This document shows, in pieces, positions 27,194 through 35,635 of a DNA stretch of 64,000 nt. This DNA is from Chelatococcus reniformis (GTDB taxonomy: Bacteria > Pseudomonadota > Alphaproteobacteria > Rhizobiales > Beijerinckiaceae): positions 290,175 through 354,174 of the forward strand of contig NZ_BMGG01000006.1 in NCBI RefSeq assembly GCF_014640075.1, in the 5' to 3' direction. The position numbers and the translations under genes were made by a program. Each line of letters begins with the position of its first letter. Position 1 is the first letter of the stretch. The notes under the pieces are model-generated. The model made no database searches. It saw only the letters and a list, made by a program, of their open reading frames with translations, and was not told where the DNA came from.

Positions 27194-28819
27194 ATGGATC
27201 GTCGGCAGTTCCTGAAAACGTCGGTTGCGGGAGCTGCGGCATCTGTGGCCGGCGTAACCGCTCCGGCCGTCTGGTCGCCGGCCAAGGCGCAGTCGCGCGC
27301 CGAGACATTGCTCATCGTCTCGGAGAGTGGGCCCAACAACCTCGACATCCACGGCGTCGGCACCAACGTTCCCGGCTACGAGGCGTCCTGGAACTGCTAC
27401 GACCGGCTGATCACGCACGGCATGAAGACCTTGCCCAACGGGGTCGCCTATTATGACCGCGACAATATCATTCCCGAACTCGCCGAGGACATGAATCCCG
27501 GCGACATGTCGGTCACCTTCAAGTTGCGCAAGGACGCGGTATTCCAGGACGGAACGCCGGTGACGGCCAAGGACGCGAAGTGGTCGCTCGACCGCGCCGT
27601 CTCGGTCGGCGGTTTCCCGACCTTCCAGATGAAGGCCGGATCGCTGGAGAAGCCGGAACAGTTCGTCATCGTCGACGATCGCACCGTGCGCGTCGACTTT
27701 CTGCGCAAGGACAGGCTCACGGTTCCCGACCTCGCCGTGATCGTGCCGTGCATTGTCAATTCGGAGCTGGTTAAGAAGAACGCCGGCGCCAACGATCCCT
27801 GGGGGCTCGACTATACTAAGCAGAACACGGCCGGCTCGGGCGCCTACAGGGTCACCAAATGGACCCCGGGCACCGAGGTGGTCTTCGAGCGCAACGAGCT
27901 GTGGAAGGCCGGCCCGCTGCCGAAGATCAGGCGCGTGATCTGGCGCATGGTGCCGTCCGCCGGCAACCGGCGCGCGCTTTTGGAGCGCGGCGACGCCGAT
28001 GTGTCCTACGATCTGCCGAACAAGGACTTTGCCGAGCTGAAGAACTCGCCCAAGCTCAACATCGTCTCGACGCCCTATTCCAACGGCATCCAGTATATCG
28101 GCATGAACGTCACCAAGCCGCCCTTCGACAATCCGAAGGTACGCCAGGCCGTGGCCTATGCCCTGCCCTACCAGAAGATCATGGACGCGGTGCTGTTCGG
28201 GCTCGCCAAGCCGATGTTCGGCGCACCGGCCGACGCGCCGACGCAGGTGGCCTGGCCGCAGCCGCATAAGTACAACACGGACATCGACAAGGCCAAGCAG
28301 CTGCTCGCCGAGGCAGGGCATGCCAACGGCTTCGAGACGACGATCTCGTTCGACCTCGGCTTCGCGGTGGTGAACGAGCCGCTGTGCATTCTGGTCCAGG
28401 AGAGCCTTCAGCAGATCGGCATCAAGACGACGATCAACAAGATCCCGGGTGCCAACTGGCGTACCGAGCTCAACAAGAAAGAGATGCCGCTCTTCACCAA
28501 CGTCTTCTCCGGCTGGCTCGACTATCCGGAGTATTTCTTCTTCTGGTGCTACGACGGCCAGAATTCCGTCTTCAACACCATGAGCTACAAGAGCCCCGAG
28601 ATCGACACGCTGATCGCGGGCGCCCGTGCCGCGGCGGCCGACGGTGATACGGCGACCTACGACAAGGACGTCAAGGGCTTCGTCGACCTCGCCTTCCGCG
28701 ACATTCCGCGCATTCCGCTGTTCCAGCCCTTCGTCAACGTGGCGATGCAGAAGAACATCTCCGGGTACCAGTATTGGTTTCATCGCCGGCTCGACTATCG
28801 CGCCCTGGTGAAGAGCTAA
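27194..28819 (+). CDS. ABC importer substrate-binding protein (dipeptide/DppA type), Tat-exported
   Basis: Periplasmic binding protein of the family 5 type, 541 residues. The N-terminus MDRRQFLKTSVAGAAAS is a twin-arginine signal, with likely cleavage after AKA near residue 34. Characteristic segments are LAEDMNPGDMSVTFKLRKDAVFQDG, TAKDAKWSLDRAVS and GIQYIGMNVTKPPFDNPKVRQAVAYA (each read in parts). The ligand cannot be read off; downstream enzymes point to a ureide such as biuret or a related amide. ATG 27194 lies five bases after AGGAGG, better than the adjacent ATG at 27191. It is the first gene of the operon, and a large palindrome separates it from the permease genes. Confidence 0.93.
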   Translation: MDRRQFLKTSVAGAAASVAGVTAPAVWSPAKAQSRAETLLIVSESGPNNLDIHGVGTNVPGYEASWNCYDRLITHGMKTLPNGVAYYDRDNIIPELAEDMNPGDMSVTFKLRKDAVFQDGTPVTAKDAKWSLDRAVSVGGFPTFQMKAGSLEKPEQFVIVDDRTVRVDFLRKDRLTVPDLAVIVPCIVNSELVKKNAGANDPWGLDYTKQNTAGSGAYRVTKWTPGTEVVFERNELWKAGPLPKIRRVIWRMVPSAGNRRALLERGDADVSYDLPNKDFAELKNSPKLNIVSTPYSNGIQYIGMNVTKPPFDNPKVRQAVAYALPYQKIMDAVLFGLAKPMFGAPADAPTQVAWPQPHKYNTDIDKAKQLLAEAGHANGFETTISFDLGFAVVNEPLCILVQESLQQIGIKTTINKIPGANWRTELNKKEMPLFTNVFSGWLDYPEYFFFWCYDGQNSVFNTMSYKSPEIDTLIAGARAAAADGDTATYDKDVKGFVDLAFRDIPRIPLFQPFVNVAMQKNISGYQYWFHRRLDYRALVKS

Positions 28820-28873
28820 TCGAGTTGCACGGAAAAATTCTCGACGGAGCCCACCACCACGTACGTCCGAGTT

Positions 28874-28965
28874 GATGGATGGTCGGGTCAAGCCCAACCA
28901 TGACACTCCGGAAGCGAAGGGCCCTCCCTCAGGCGTCCTGGTCGGGCTTGACCCGACCATCCATC
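28874..28965. repeat. Large palindromic repeat, family C, copy 1
   Basis: Two perfectly complementary 22-base arms (28874-28895 and 28944-28965), each containing TCGGGTCAAGCCC or its complement, separated by 48 bases. Each arm also folds locally. It sits between the substrate-binding protein gene and the permease genes, a place where stem-loops often raise the amount of binding-protein message relative to the downstream genes. Confidence 0.85.
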
Positions 28966-29038
28966 CAAAAGCGTTCGTGCCGGCCCCGCCGACCCAAAAC
29001 CCGCCCGATCCCGTCATCCGCGTCCCACGAGGTCGCAC

Positions 29039-30052
29039 ATGGTCAAGACGCTTGTCGATCGCCTGCTGACGACCATCCCCGCGCTGATCGGCGTGGTCGT
29101 CATCAGCTTCCTGCTCACCCGCGTGCTGCCGGGCGACACCGCCTCGTATTTCGCCGGCCCCGCCGCCACGCCCCAGGCGATCGCCGAGGTGCGCAAGCAG
29201 CTCGGCCTCGACAAGTCCCTTCCCGAGCAATTCCTCCGCTACGTCGGCGACCTGGCGCACGGGCATCTCGGCCAGTCGCTGACCACCGGCCAGTCTGTCG
29301 TCTCCGACCTCGCGAGCCGCCTGCCGGCGTCGGCCGAGCTCACCCTGTTCGGCCTCTTTCTGGCGCTCGTCATCGCCATTCCGCTCGGGGTGGCGGCCGC
29401 CGTGCGGCAGGGCTCGTGGATCGATCATGCCTGCCGCATCATCGCCACGGCGGGCGTGTCGCTGCCGGTGTTCTTCACCGGCCTGATCCTCGTCTATGTC
29501 TTCTACTTCGTGCTGCAATGGGCGCCGGCGCCGCTCGGGCGGCTCGACGTCTTCGCCAGCGCTCCGCCCACGGTGACCGGCTTCTACCTGATCGACAGCT
29601 TGATCGCCGGCGACCTGGAGACCTTCCGGGCGGCTCTCGCGCAGATCCTGGTGCCGGGTATCACGCTCGCCATCTTCTCGCTCGCCCCCATCGCGCGCAT
29701 CACGCGCGCTTCGATGCTGTCAGTGCTGTCGTCGGAATTCGTGCGCACGGCCCGGGCCTCCGGTCTCGGCCCGCGCACCGTCATTGTCACCTACGCGCTG
29801 CGCAATGCGCTGCTGCCGGTCGTCACCACGCTCGGCATGGTGTTCTCTTTTCTTCTGGGCGCCAACGTGCTGGTGGAGAAGGTGTTCGCCTGGCCGGGCG
29901 TCGGCTCCTACGCAGTGGAGGCGCTGATTGCCTCGGATTTCGCCCCGGTGCAGGGCTTCGTCCTCGCCATGGCGATCCTCTACGTCGCGCTCAACCTGAT
30001 CATCGATCTGGCCTACGGGCTGATCGATCCGCGCGTGAGGAGCAGCTCATGA
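29039..30052 (+). CDS. ABC importer permease (DppB type)
   Basis: First inner-membrane channel subunit of the dipeptide/nickel/ureide-type importer, 337 residues with six membrane helices. It begins MVKTLVDRLLTTIPALIGVV and carries the DppB-type N-terminal domain (FLLTRVLPGDTASYFAGP, EVRKQLGLDKSLPEQFLRY) and the ATPase-contact loop VRTARASGLGPRTVIVTYALRNALLPVV (EAA-like). It overlaps the second permease gene by four bases (ATGA), showing tight coupling. Weak GAGG precedes the ATG; the family C palindrome lies in the 219-base gap upstream. Confidence 0.93.
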   Translation: MVKTLVDRLLTTIPALIGVVVISFLLTRVLPGDTASYFAGPAATPQAIAEVRKQLGLDKSLPEQFLRYVGDLAHGHLGQSLTTGQSVVSDLASRLPASAELTLFGLFLALVIAIPLGVAAAVRQGSWIDHACRIIATAGVSLPVFFTGLILVYVFYFVLQWAPAPLGRLDVFASAPPTVTGFYLIDSLIAGDLETFRAALAQILVPGITLAIFSLAPIARITRASMLSVLSSEFVRTARASGLGPRTVIVTYALRNALLPVVTTLGMVFSFLLGANVLVEKVFAWPGVGSYAVEALIASDFAPVQGFVLAMAILYVALNLIIDLAYGLIDPRVRSSS

Positions 30053-30957
30053 CGATGGCGGACGAGCAGACGACGGCGGCGGCCCTCCCCGTCGCGCCCC
30101 CGAGCCCCCGCTTTGGCGAGACCTTCGCCCATGCACGCTACGTCGTCGGCGACAACCCGGTCACCGGCGTCTCGTTCGGGCTGCTGCTGATCCTGGTGAT
30201 CTGCGCCCTCATAGGGCCGTCGATCGTGCCCTACGACCCGCTGGCGAGCGATACGGCCGCCGCCCTCCAGCCGCCGTCGGCGCAGCACTGGTTCGGCACC
30301 GACCAGCTCGGCCGCGATATCTTCAGCCGCGTCGTCGTGGCGACGCGGCTCGACCTCGCCATCTCCGTATTCTCGGTGGCCCTGGTGTTCGCGCTCGGCG
30401 GCCTGGCCGGGGTGGCTGCCGGCTTCTTCGGCGGCTGGACCGATCGCATCGTCGGCCGCATCGCCGACACCATCATGGCCTTCCCCCTGTTCGTGCTGGC
30501 CATGGGCATCGTGGCCGCGCTCGGCAACACGGTGACGAACATCGTCATCGCCACTGCCATCATCAACTTCCCGCTCTATGCCCGCATCGCCCGGGCGGAG
30601 GCGAGCGTGCGCCGCAACGCCGGCTACGTGCTCGCCGCGCGTCTCACCGGCAACAGCGATGCCCGCATCGTGCTGACGACGATCCTGCCCAACATCATGC
30701 CGATCATGGTGGTGCAGATGTCGCTCACCATGGGCTACGCCATCCTCAACGCGGCCGGGCTCTCCTTCATCGGCCTCGGCGTGCGGCCGCCCACGCCGGA
30801 ATGGGGGATCATGGTCGCCGAGGGCGCCGCCTTCATCGTCTCCGGCGAGTGGTGGATCGCCCTGTTCCCCGGCCTGGCGCTCATGCTCGCGGTGTTCTGC
30901 TTCAACCTGATCGGCGACGGGCTGCGCGACATCGTCGACCCGCAGCGGCGCACCTGA
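30049..30957 (+). CDS. ABC importer permease (DppC type)
   Basis: Second channel subunit, 302 residues. After a 40-residue cytoplasmic start it has six helices, the DppC signature HWFGTDQLGRDIFSRVVVATR (residues 83-103, in parts), and the ATPase-contact loop YVLAARLTGNSDARIVLTTILPNIMP. GLSFIGLGVRPPTPEWG near the C-terminus is typical. The ATG overlaps the TGA of the first permease. It forms the heterodimeric channel with the preceding gene product, powered by the fused ATPase encoded 14 bases downstream. Confidence 0.95.
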   Translation: MTMADEQTTAAALPVAPPSPRFGETFAHARYVVGDNPVTGVSFGLLLILVICALIGPSIVPYDPLASDTAAALQPPSAQHWFGTDQLGRDIFSRVVVATRLDLAISVFSVALVFALGGLAGVAAGFFGGWTDRIVGRIADTIMAFPLFVLAMGIVAALGNTVTNIVIATAIINFPLYARIARAEASVRRNAGYVLAARLTGNSDARIVLTTILPNIMPIMVVQMSLTMGYAILNAAGLSFIGLGVRPPTPEWGIMVAEGAAFIVSGEWWIALFPGLALMLAVFCFNLIGDGLRDIVDPQRRT

Positions 30958-30971
30958 GGGAGGAAAGGGCC

Positions 30972-32669
30972 ATGTCCGCCGTGCCGCTGCTCGACGTCCG
31001 CGACCTCACCGTCGAATTCGCCACCCGCCGCGGCACCGTCAGAGCGGTCAGGAAGGTCGACCTCTGCATCGCCAAGGGCGAGACCGTCGGCATCGTCGGC
31101 GAATCCGGCTCCGGCAAGTCGGTGACATCTTACGCCGTGATGCGCATCCTCGATCGGGCTGGCCGCATCGCGCAAGGCAGCGTCGCCTTCTCCGGCGTCG
31201 ACCTCAAGGCGGCGTCGGAGCGGGAGATGCGCGACCTACGCGGCCGCGAGATGTCGATGATCTTCCAGAACCCGCGCGCGGCGCTCAACCCGATCCGCAC
31301 GGTGGGACGACAGATCGAGGACGTCCTGCGCCAGCACGCGCTGGCGGGCTCCGGCGACCTCAAGCAGAAGGCCATCGACGCCCTGGAGCAGGTCCGCATC
31401 GCGCGGCCCGAGGAGCGCTATGGCGCCTACCCCTTCGAGCTCTCGGGCGGCATGTGCCAGCGCATCGTCATCGCGCTGGCGCTGGCCTGCCGGCCTCAGC
31501 TGCTCATCGCCGACGAGCCGACCACCGGCCTCGACGTGACCACCCAGAAGGCGGTGATGGACCTCGTGGTCGAGCTGACGGCCGAGCGCGGCATGTCCAC
31601 CATCCTCATCACCCACGACCTGGGGCTCGCCGCCGCCTATTGCGGCCGCGTCGTCGTCATGGAGAAGGGCGAGGTCGTGGAGACCGCGCACTCCAGCGCC
31701 ATCTTCCGTGCCCCGGCCCACGCCTACACCCGCAAGCTGATGCGGGCCACGCCCCGGCCGGGCATCACCCTGCGCGACCTGCTGCCGGAGGACGCCGAGC
31801 ACCCGCCCGCGCCGGCCGCCCCGGCGGCGAGCGAGACGCTGCTCAGCGTCGAGCACCTGGTGAAGGAATACCCGCGCAACGCGGCCGGCGCCTTCGCCCG
31901 CCTGCTGCGCAAGGGCGGCGAGGAAGCGCCGTTCCGGGCCGTCGACGACCTGTCCTTCGAGGTCAGGCGCGGCGAAAGCGTCGGCCTCGTCGGCGAGTCC
32001 GGCTGCGGCAAGTCGACGACGTCGACCATGGTCATGCGCCTCGCCGACCCCACGGCGGGTCGCATCGCCTTCAAGGGCGAAGACATCGGCGCCGTGCCGG
32101 CCAGCGCGTTCTCGCACCATCCGCTGCGGTCGAAGATCCAGATGGTGTTCCAGGACCCATCCGACAGCCTGAATCCGCGCTACACCGCCGCGCGCGCCAT
32201 CGCCGACCCGATCCTGCGTTTCGGCGCCGCCAAGGGCGCTGCCGCGGTCCGCGCGCGCTGCGAGGAACTGGCGCGGCTGGTGGGGCTGCCGGGCGAATTG
32301 CTCGACCGCTTTCCGCATCAGCTCTCGGGTGGGCAGAAAGCCCGCATCGGCATCGCCCGCGCCATCGCCCTTGACCCGGACCTGGTCATCCTCGACGAGC
32401 CTACGGCGGCACTCGACGTCTCGGTGCAGGCGATCGTGCTCAACCTCCTCGCCGACCTCAAGGCCAAGCTGGGCATGAGCTATCTCTTCGTCAGCCACGA
32501 CCTCAACGTGGTGCGCCTGCTCTGCGACCGGGTGATCGTCATGCGGCAGGGGCGGATCGTCGAGCAAGGCGCCGCGGCCCGGGTGATCGACGATCCCCAG
32601 GCCGACTACACCCGCGAGCTGATCGCCGCTATTCCACACCCGCCCGTGCAAGAGGTGACCCATGTCTGA
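30972..32669 (+). CDS. ABC importer double ATPase (DppD-DppF fusion)
   Basis: A single 565-residue polypeptide with two complete nucleotide-binding domains. Domain 1 has Walker A GESGSGKSV (about 44-52), signature LSGGMCQR and Walker B LLIADEPTTGLD; domain 2 has Walker A GESGCGKST, signature LSGGQKAR and Walker B LVILDEPTAALD. A Pro/Ala-rich linker (EHPPAPAAPAASE) near residues 278-291 joins them. In many systems the two ATPases are separate; fused forms are known for GsiA-like importers. The ATG follows GGAGGAAAGGGCC. Its last eight bases overlap the small AtzG-like gene, tying uptake directly to the catabolic genes. Confidence 0.95.
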   Translation: MSAVPLLDVRDLTVEFATRRGTVRAVRKVDLCIAKGETVGIVGESGSGKSVTSYAVMRILDRAGRIAQGSVAFSGVDLKAASEREMRDLRGREMSMIFQNPRAALNPIRTVGRQIEDVLRQHALAGSGDLKQKAIDALEQVRIARPEERYGAYPFELSGGMCQRIVIALALACRPQLLIADEPTTGLDVTTQKAVMDLVVELTAERGMSTILITHDLGLAAAYCGRVVVMEKGEVVETAHSSAIFRAPAHAYTRKLMRATPRPGITLRDLLPEDAEHPPAPAAPAASETLLSVEHLVKEYPRNAAGAFARLLRKGGEEAPFRAVDDLSFEVRRGESVGLVGESGCGKSTTSTMVMRLADPTAGRIAFKGEDIGAVPASAFSHHPLRSKIQMVFQDPSDSLNPRYTAARAIADPILRFGAAKGAAAVRARCEELARLVGLPGELLDRFPHQLSGGQKARIGIARAIALDPDLVILDEPTAALDVSVQAIVLNLLADLKAKLGMSYLFVSHDLNVVRLLCDRVIVMRQGRIVEQGAAARVIDDPQADYTRELIAAIPHPPVQEVTHV

Positions 32670-32877
32670 CCTGCAGCTCGAGCCGCTGGCCGCGCTCGAC
32701 GAGACGAGCGCCCGCACCCTGACGCGGCTCATGGCGCCGATGCTGGGCATCCCGCTCGACCCCGACTGGATCGAGACGGTGGTGCGCAACCTCACGGCCA
32801 ACGCCCAGGTGGCCAGGTTGGTCCTCGACTTTCCGCTTGCGGACGAGCTCGAGCCCGCCGCCGTGTTCAGGCTTTGA
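32662..32877 (+). CDS. AtzG-like small subunit (DUF4089)
   Basis: Helical protein of 71 residues matching the AtzG/DUF4089 pattern: GIPLDPDWIETVVRNLTANAQ followed by ARLVLDFPLADELEPAAVFR (both in the second half). AtzG is the GatC-like partner that forms a stable complex with the amidase AtzE in 1-carboxybiuret hydrolysis. The gene overlaps the end of the ATPase gene by eight bases and stands seven bases before the AtzE-like gene, so stoichiometric expression with AtzE is expected. The ribosome binding site AGAGGTGACCC lies inside the ATPase gene. Confidence 0.9.
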   Translation: MSDLQLEPLAALDETSARTLTRLMAPMLGIPLDPDWIETVVRNLTANAQVARLVLDFPLADELEPAAVFRL

Positions 32878-32883
32878 GGAACG

Positions 32884-34254
32884 ATGATGGCAAGCAACCC
32901 ACCGCTGCCCCCCGCCCAGTCGCGCGACCACGCCAGCCGGGCGGCCGTGGCGGAAACCTTGCGGCGCATCGAGCGCCTGGATCCGCTGGTCAACGCCTTC
33001 ACCGACGTGACCGCCGAGCGCGCAAACAGGGCCGCCGAAGCGCTTGATGCCGGCCGCGCGACGGGACCGCTGGCCGGCGTGCCCTTCGCGGTCAAGAACC
33101 TTTTCGACATCGCCGGCCTGCCGACCCGCGCCGGCTCCAGGATCAACCGCGACCGGGCGCCGGCGGAGCGCGACAGCCCGCTGATCAGCCGCCTGGAGGC
33201 GGCCGGCGCCATCCTCGTCGGCGCCCTGAACATGGGAGAGTATGCCTACGACTTCACCGGCGAGAACGTCCACGACGGCCATTGCCACAACCCCCATGCG
33301 CTCGACCATATGGCCGGCGGCTCGTCGAGCGGCGCGGGCGCGGCGGTCGCCGCCGGCCTGGTGCCGCTGGCGCTCGGCTCCGACACCAACGGCTCGATCC
33401 GCGTCCCCGCCGCCTTCTGCGGCGTCTTCGGCCTCAAGCCGACCTTCGGCCGCCTGTCGCGGGCGGCGAGCTTTCCCTTCGTGACGAGCCTGGACCATCT
33501 GGGGCCGTTCGCGAGATCGGTCCGCCTGCTCGCCGGAGCCTACGACGCCATGCAGGGTCCCGATGCCGACGATCCGACCTGCACCGCGCGGCTGCCGGAA
33601 CCGAGCGTAGCGCAGCTCGATGACGGCCCCGGCTCGCTGCGCATCGCAGTTGCCGGCGGCTACTTCGCCACGGGCGGCGATGCGGATGCCTACCGCGCCG
33701 TGGCCGCGGTCGCCGCAGCCCTCGGGGCCAGCCGCACCATCGACATACCCGAAGCCGCCCGCGCCCGCGCCGCCGCCTACCTGATCACGGCGAGCGAGGG
33801 CGCGGCCCTGCACCTCGACCGGCTGCGGTCCCGTCCGGCCGACTTCGACCCGGCGGTGCGCGACCGGTTGATCGCCGGAGCGATGATGCCCGCCTCCTGG
33901 GTCAACCGCGCCCATCGCTTCCGGCGCTGGTACGGGGAGCGGTTCGCCGAGCTGTTCAAGGACGTCGACATCATCCTGGCGCCCTCGACGCCGTGCCGAG
34001 CGCCCAAGCTCGGCCAGACCACGTTGGTCTTCGGCGGCCAGGAGCTGCCGCTGCGGCCCAACATCGGCGTCTACACGCAGCCGATCTCGTTTGCCGGGCT
34101 GCCGGTCGCGGCTGTGCCGGTGTTCCTCGACGGCGGGCTGCCCCTCGGCGTCCAGGTGATCGGCGCGCCGTGGCGGGAGGACAGCGTGCTGCGCATCGCC
34201 GCCTTCCTGGAGCGCGAGGGCGTCGCCGCCGCGCCGATCGCCGCGCTTGGCTAA
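32884..34254 (+). CDS. AtzE-like amidase (probable 1-carboxybiuret hydrolase)
   Basis: Amidase-signature hydrolase of 456 residues. The Ser-cisSer-Lys triad is visible: Lys71 in GVPFAVKNLFD, the cis-Ser in GGSSSG (145-150) and the nucleophile Ser171 in GSDTNGSIRVP. The stretch MGEYAYDFTGENVHDGHCHN (117-136) is characteristic of the AtzE branch rather than of GatA or general amidases. AtzE hydrolyses 1-carboxybiuret to 1,3-dicarboxyurea when bound to AtzG, whose homologue is encoded just upstream. No cyanuric acid hydrolase (AtzD) is present in the window, so the true substrate may be another carboxylated ureide. Start ATGATG follows GAGGAACG. Confidence 0.88.
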   Translation: MMASNPPLPPAQSRDHASRAAVAETLRRIERLDPLVNAFTDVTAERANRAAEALDAGRATGPLAGVPFAVKNLFDIAGLPTRAGSRINRDRAPAERDSPLISRLEAAGAILVGALNMGEYAYDFTGENVHDGHCHNPHALDHMAGGSSSGAGAAVAAGLVPLALGSDTNGSIRVPAAFCGVFGLKPTFGRLSRAASFPFVTSLDHLGPFARSVRLLAGAYDAMQGPDADDPTCTARLPEPSVAQLDDGPGSLRIAVAGGYFATGGDADAYRAVAAVAAALGASRTIDIPEAARARAAAYLITASEGAALHLDRLRSRPADFDPAVRDRLIAGAMMPASWVNRAHRFRRWYGERFAELFKDVDIILAPSTPCRAPKLGQTTLVFGGQELPLRPNIGVYTQPISFAGLPVAAVPVFLDGGLPLGVQVIGAPWREDSVLRIAAFLEREGVAAAPIAALG

Positions 34255-34268
34255 CCGGAGTTGATCCC

Positions 34269-34937
34269 ATGCAGATCCTCGTCGACGCCGAGCCCGCCCC
34301 GATCAGCCTCGATCCGGCCCGTACCGCGCTGATCATCATCGACATGCAGCGCGACTTCCTGGAGCCCGGCGGCTTCGGCGAGACGCTCGGCAACGACGTA
34401 TCGCGCCTCACCCCGGCCATAGCCCCCTGCCGGCGCGTGCTCGACGCGTCGCGTGCCCACGGCCTGCTGGTCATCCACACGCGCGAGGGCCATCGCCCCG
34501 ACCTCTCGGACGCGCCGCTCGCCAAGGTGCAGCGCGGCCTGCCCTCCCTGCGCATCGGCGACCCCGGACCCATGGGGCGCATCCTCATCCGCGGCGAGGC
34601 CGGACACGACATCATCGCCGCGCTCACGCCGGCCCCCGGCGAGCCGGTGATCGACAAGCCGGGCAAGGGCGCCTTCTACCAGACCGACCTGGAGCTGATG
34701 CTGCGCAACCGCGGCATCGACACGCTGCTGGTCTGCGGCGTGACCACCGAGGTCTGCGTCAACACCACGGTGCGCGAGGCCAACGACCGCGGCTACCGCT
34801 GCGTCGTGCTCGGCGACTGCTGCGGCTCCTACTTCCCGGAGTTCCACGAGGCGGGGCTGGCGATGATCAAGGCGCAGGGCGGCATCTTCGGATGGGTATC
34901 GTCATCGCAGGCGGTGCTGAGGGCCATCGGGGCCTGA
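34269..34937 (+). CDS. BiuH-like cysteine hydrolase (probable biuret amidohydrolase)
   Basis: Isochorismatase-like amidohydrolase of 222 residues. The catalytic Asp-Lys-Cys set is intact: Asp25 (LIIIDMQRDF), Lys130 (IDKPGKGAF) and Cys163 (GVTTEVCVNTT). The segments HTREGHRPDLSD and IGDPGPMGRILIRGEAGHDI are strongly reminiscent of biuret hydrolase BiuH, which turns biuret into allophanate plus ammonia. Ureidoacrylate hydrolases are related, so the substrate is not proven. The ATG at 34269 is preceded by GGAG and lies 14 bases after the AtzE-like gene. Its product allophanate would be the substrate of the AtzF-like enzyme downstream. Confidence 0.87.
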   Translation: MQILVDAEPAPISLDPARTALIIIDMQRDFLEPGGFGETLGNDVSRLTPAIAPCRRVLDASRAHGLLVIHTREGHRPDLSDAPLAKVQRGLPSLRIGDPGPMGRILIRGEAGHDIIAALTPAPGEPVIDKPGKGAFYQTDLELMLRNRGIDTLLVCGVTTEVCVNTTVREANDRGYRCVVLGDCCGSYFPEFHEAGLAMIKAQGGIFGWVSSSQAVLRAIGA

Positions 34938-35012
34938 CGGCCAATCGAAGAGGGCCGATACATTGGAGCGGCGAACGGGGTGCGCGCCGGCCGTCGCAAG
35001 CAGGAGACGCGA

Positions 35013-35396
35013 GTGGACATCGACATTCCCGAAATCGTCGCCGAGGTCGAGGCGGCCTTCGCCACCTACGAGCAGGCTCTGGTGACGAACGACGTGCCGA
35101 CGCTGGAGCGGCTCTTCCATGATGCGGCGACGACCATCCGCTACGGCATCGGCGAGAACCTCTACGGCATGGACGAGATCCGCGCTTTCCGCCGCGGCCG
35201 GTCGCCGCTTAATCTGACCCGAACTCTGGAAAAGACCGTGATCACCACCTACGGCCGCGACTTCGCCACGGCCTCGACGCTGTTCAGGCGCGGCCCCGGA
35301 GCGGCCGGGCGGCAGATGCAGACGTGGGTGCGATTTTGCGACGGCTGGAAGGTGGTAGCCGCGCACGTCAGCGTGATCCCGGACTCGCTCGGCTAG
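35013..35396 (+). CDS. AtzH-like protein (DUF3225, NTF2-like fold)
   Basis: Small alpha/beta-barrel protein of 127 residues. It matches the AtzH family: EVEAAFATYEQALVTNDVPT, LFHDAATTIRYGIGENLYG, EIRAFRRGRSP and the C-terminal TWVRFCDGWKVVAAHVSV. AtzH has been reported to convert 1,3-dicarboxyurea to allophanate, preventing a dead end after AtzE. A GTG start at 35013 is chosen because AGGAG precedes it and residues match the family from there. Its TAG stop (35394-35396) is supplied by the family A repeat that follows immediately. Confidence 0.88.
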   Translation: MDIDIPEIVAEVEAAFATYEQALVTNDVPTLERLFHDAATTIRYGIGENLYGMDEIRAFRRGRSPLNLTRTLEKTVITTYGRDFATASTLFRRGPGAAGRQMQTWVRFCDGWKVVAAHVSVIPDSLG

Positions 35397-35498
35397 AGCG
35401 TTTTCGAGCGAAGTGGACGCCGGTTCGCGTGAAGAAAGCGCGGCAAATCAAACAGATAGAGAATTTCCGCGATTCAGAGAAACGCGGAAGTGCTCTAG
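35393..35498. repeat. Dispersed repeat, family A, copy 2
   Basis: Begins CTAGAGCGTTTTCGAGCG and ends GAAACGCGGAAGTGCTCTAG; the terminal CTAGAGC and GCTCTAG are mutual inverted repeats, so the element has defined ends. The internal part matches the copies at 14667 and 48967 almost base for base. Its first TAG is the stop codon of the AtzH-like gene. Confidence 0.88.
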
Positions 35499-35635
35499 CG
35501 CCATCCCCCGGTCAGGCGACCCGTCTAAACCGACGACAGGTTCTCCAGGTCTTCGAACGCCTGTCCCCTGACTGGGTGGTTCCACTCAAGACCGCTCCGG
35601 CGAAGAGTTCGCGAAAAGAGAGAGAGACGAGACCC

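Noticed and set aside
27164-29518. 784-codon minus-strand frame opposite the binding-protein and permease genes
   Set aside because: It crosses two genes and the family C repeat on the other strand, has no domain and is explained by high GC content.
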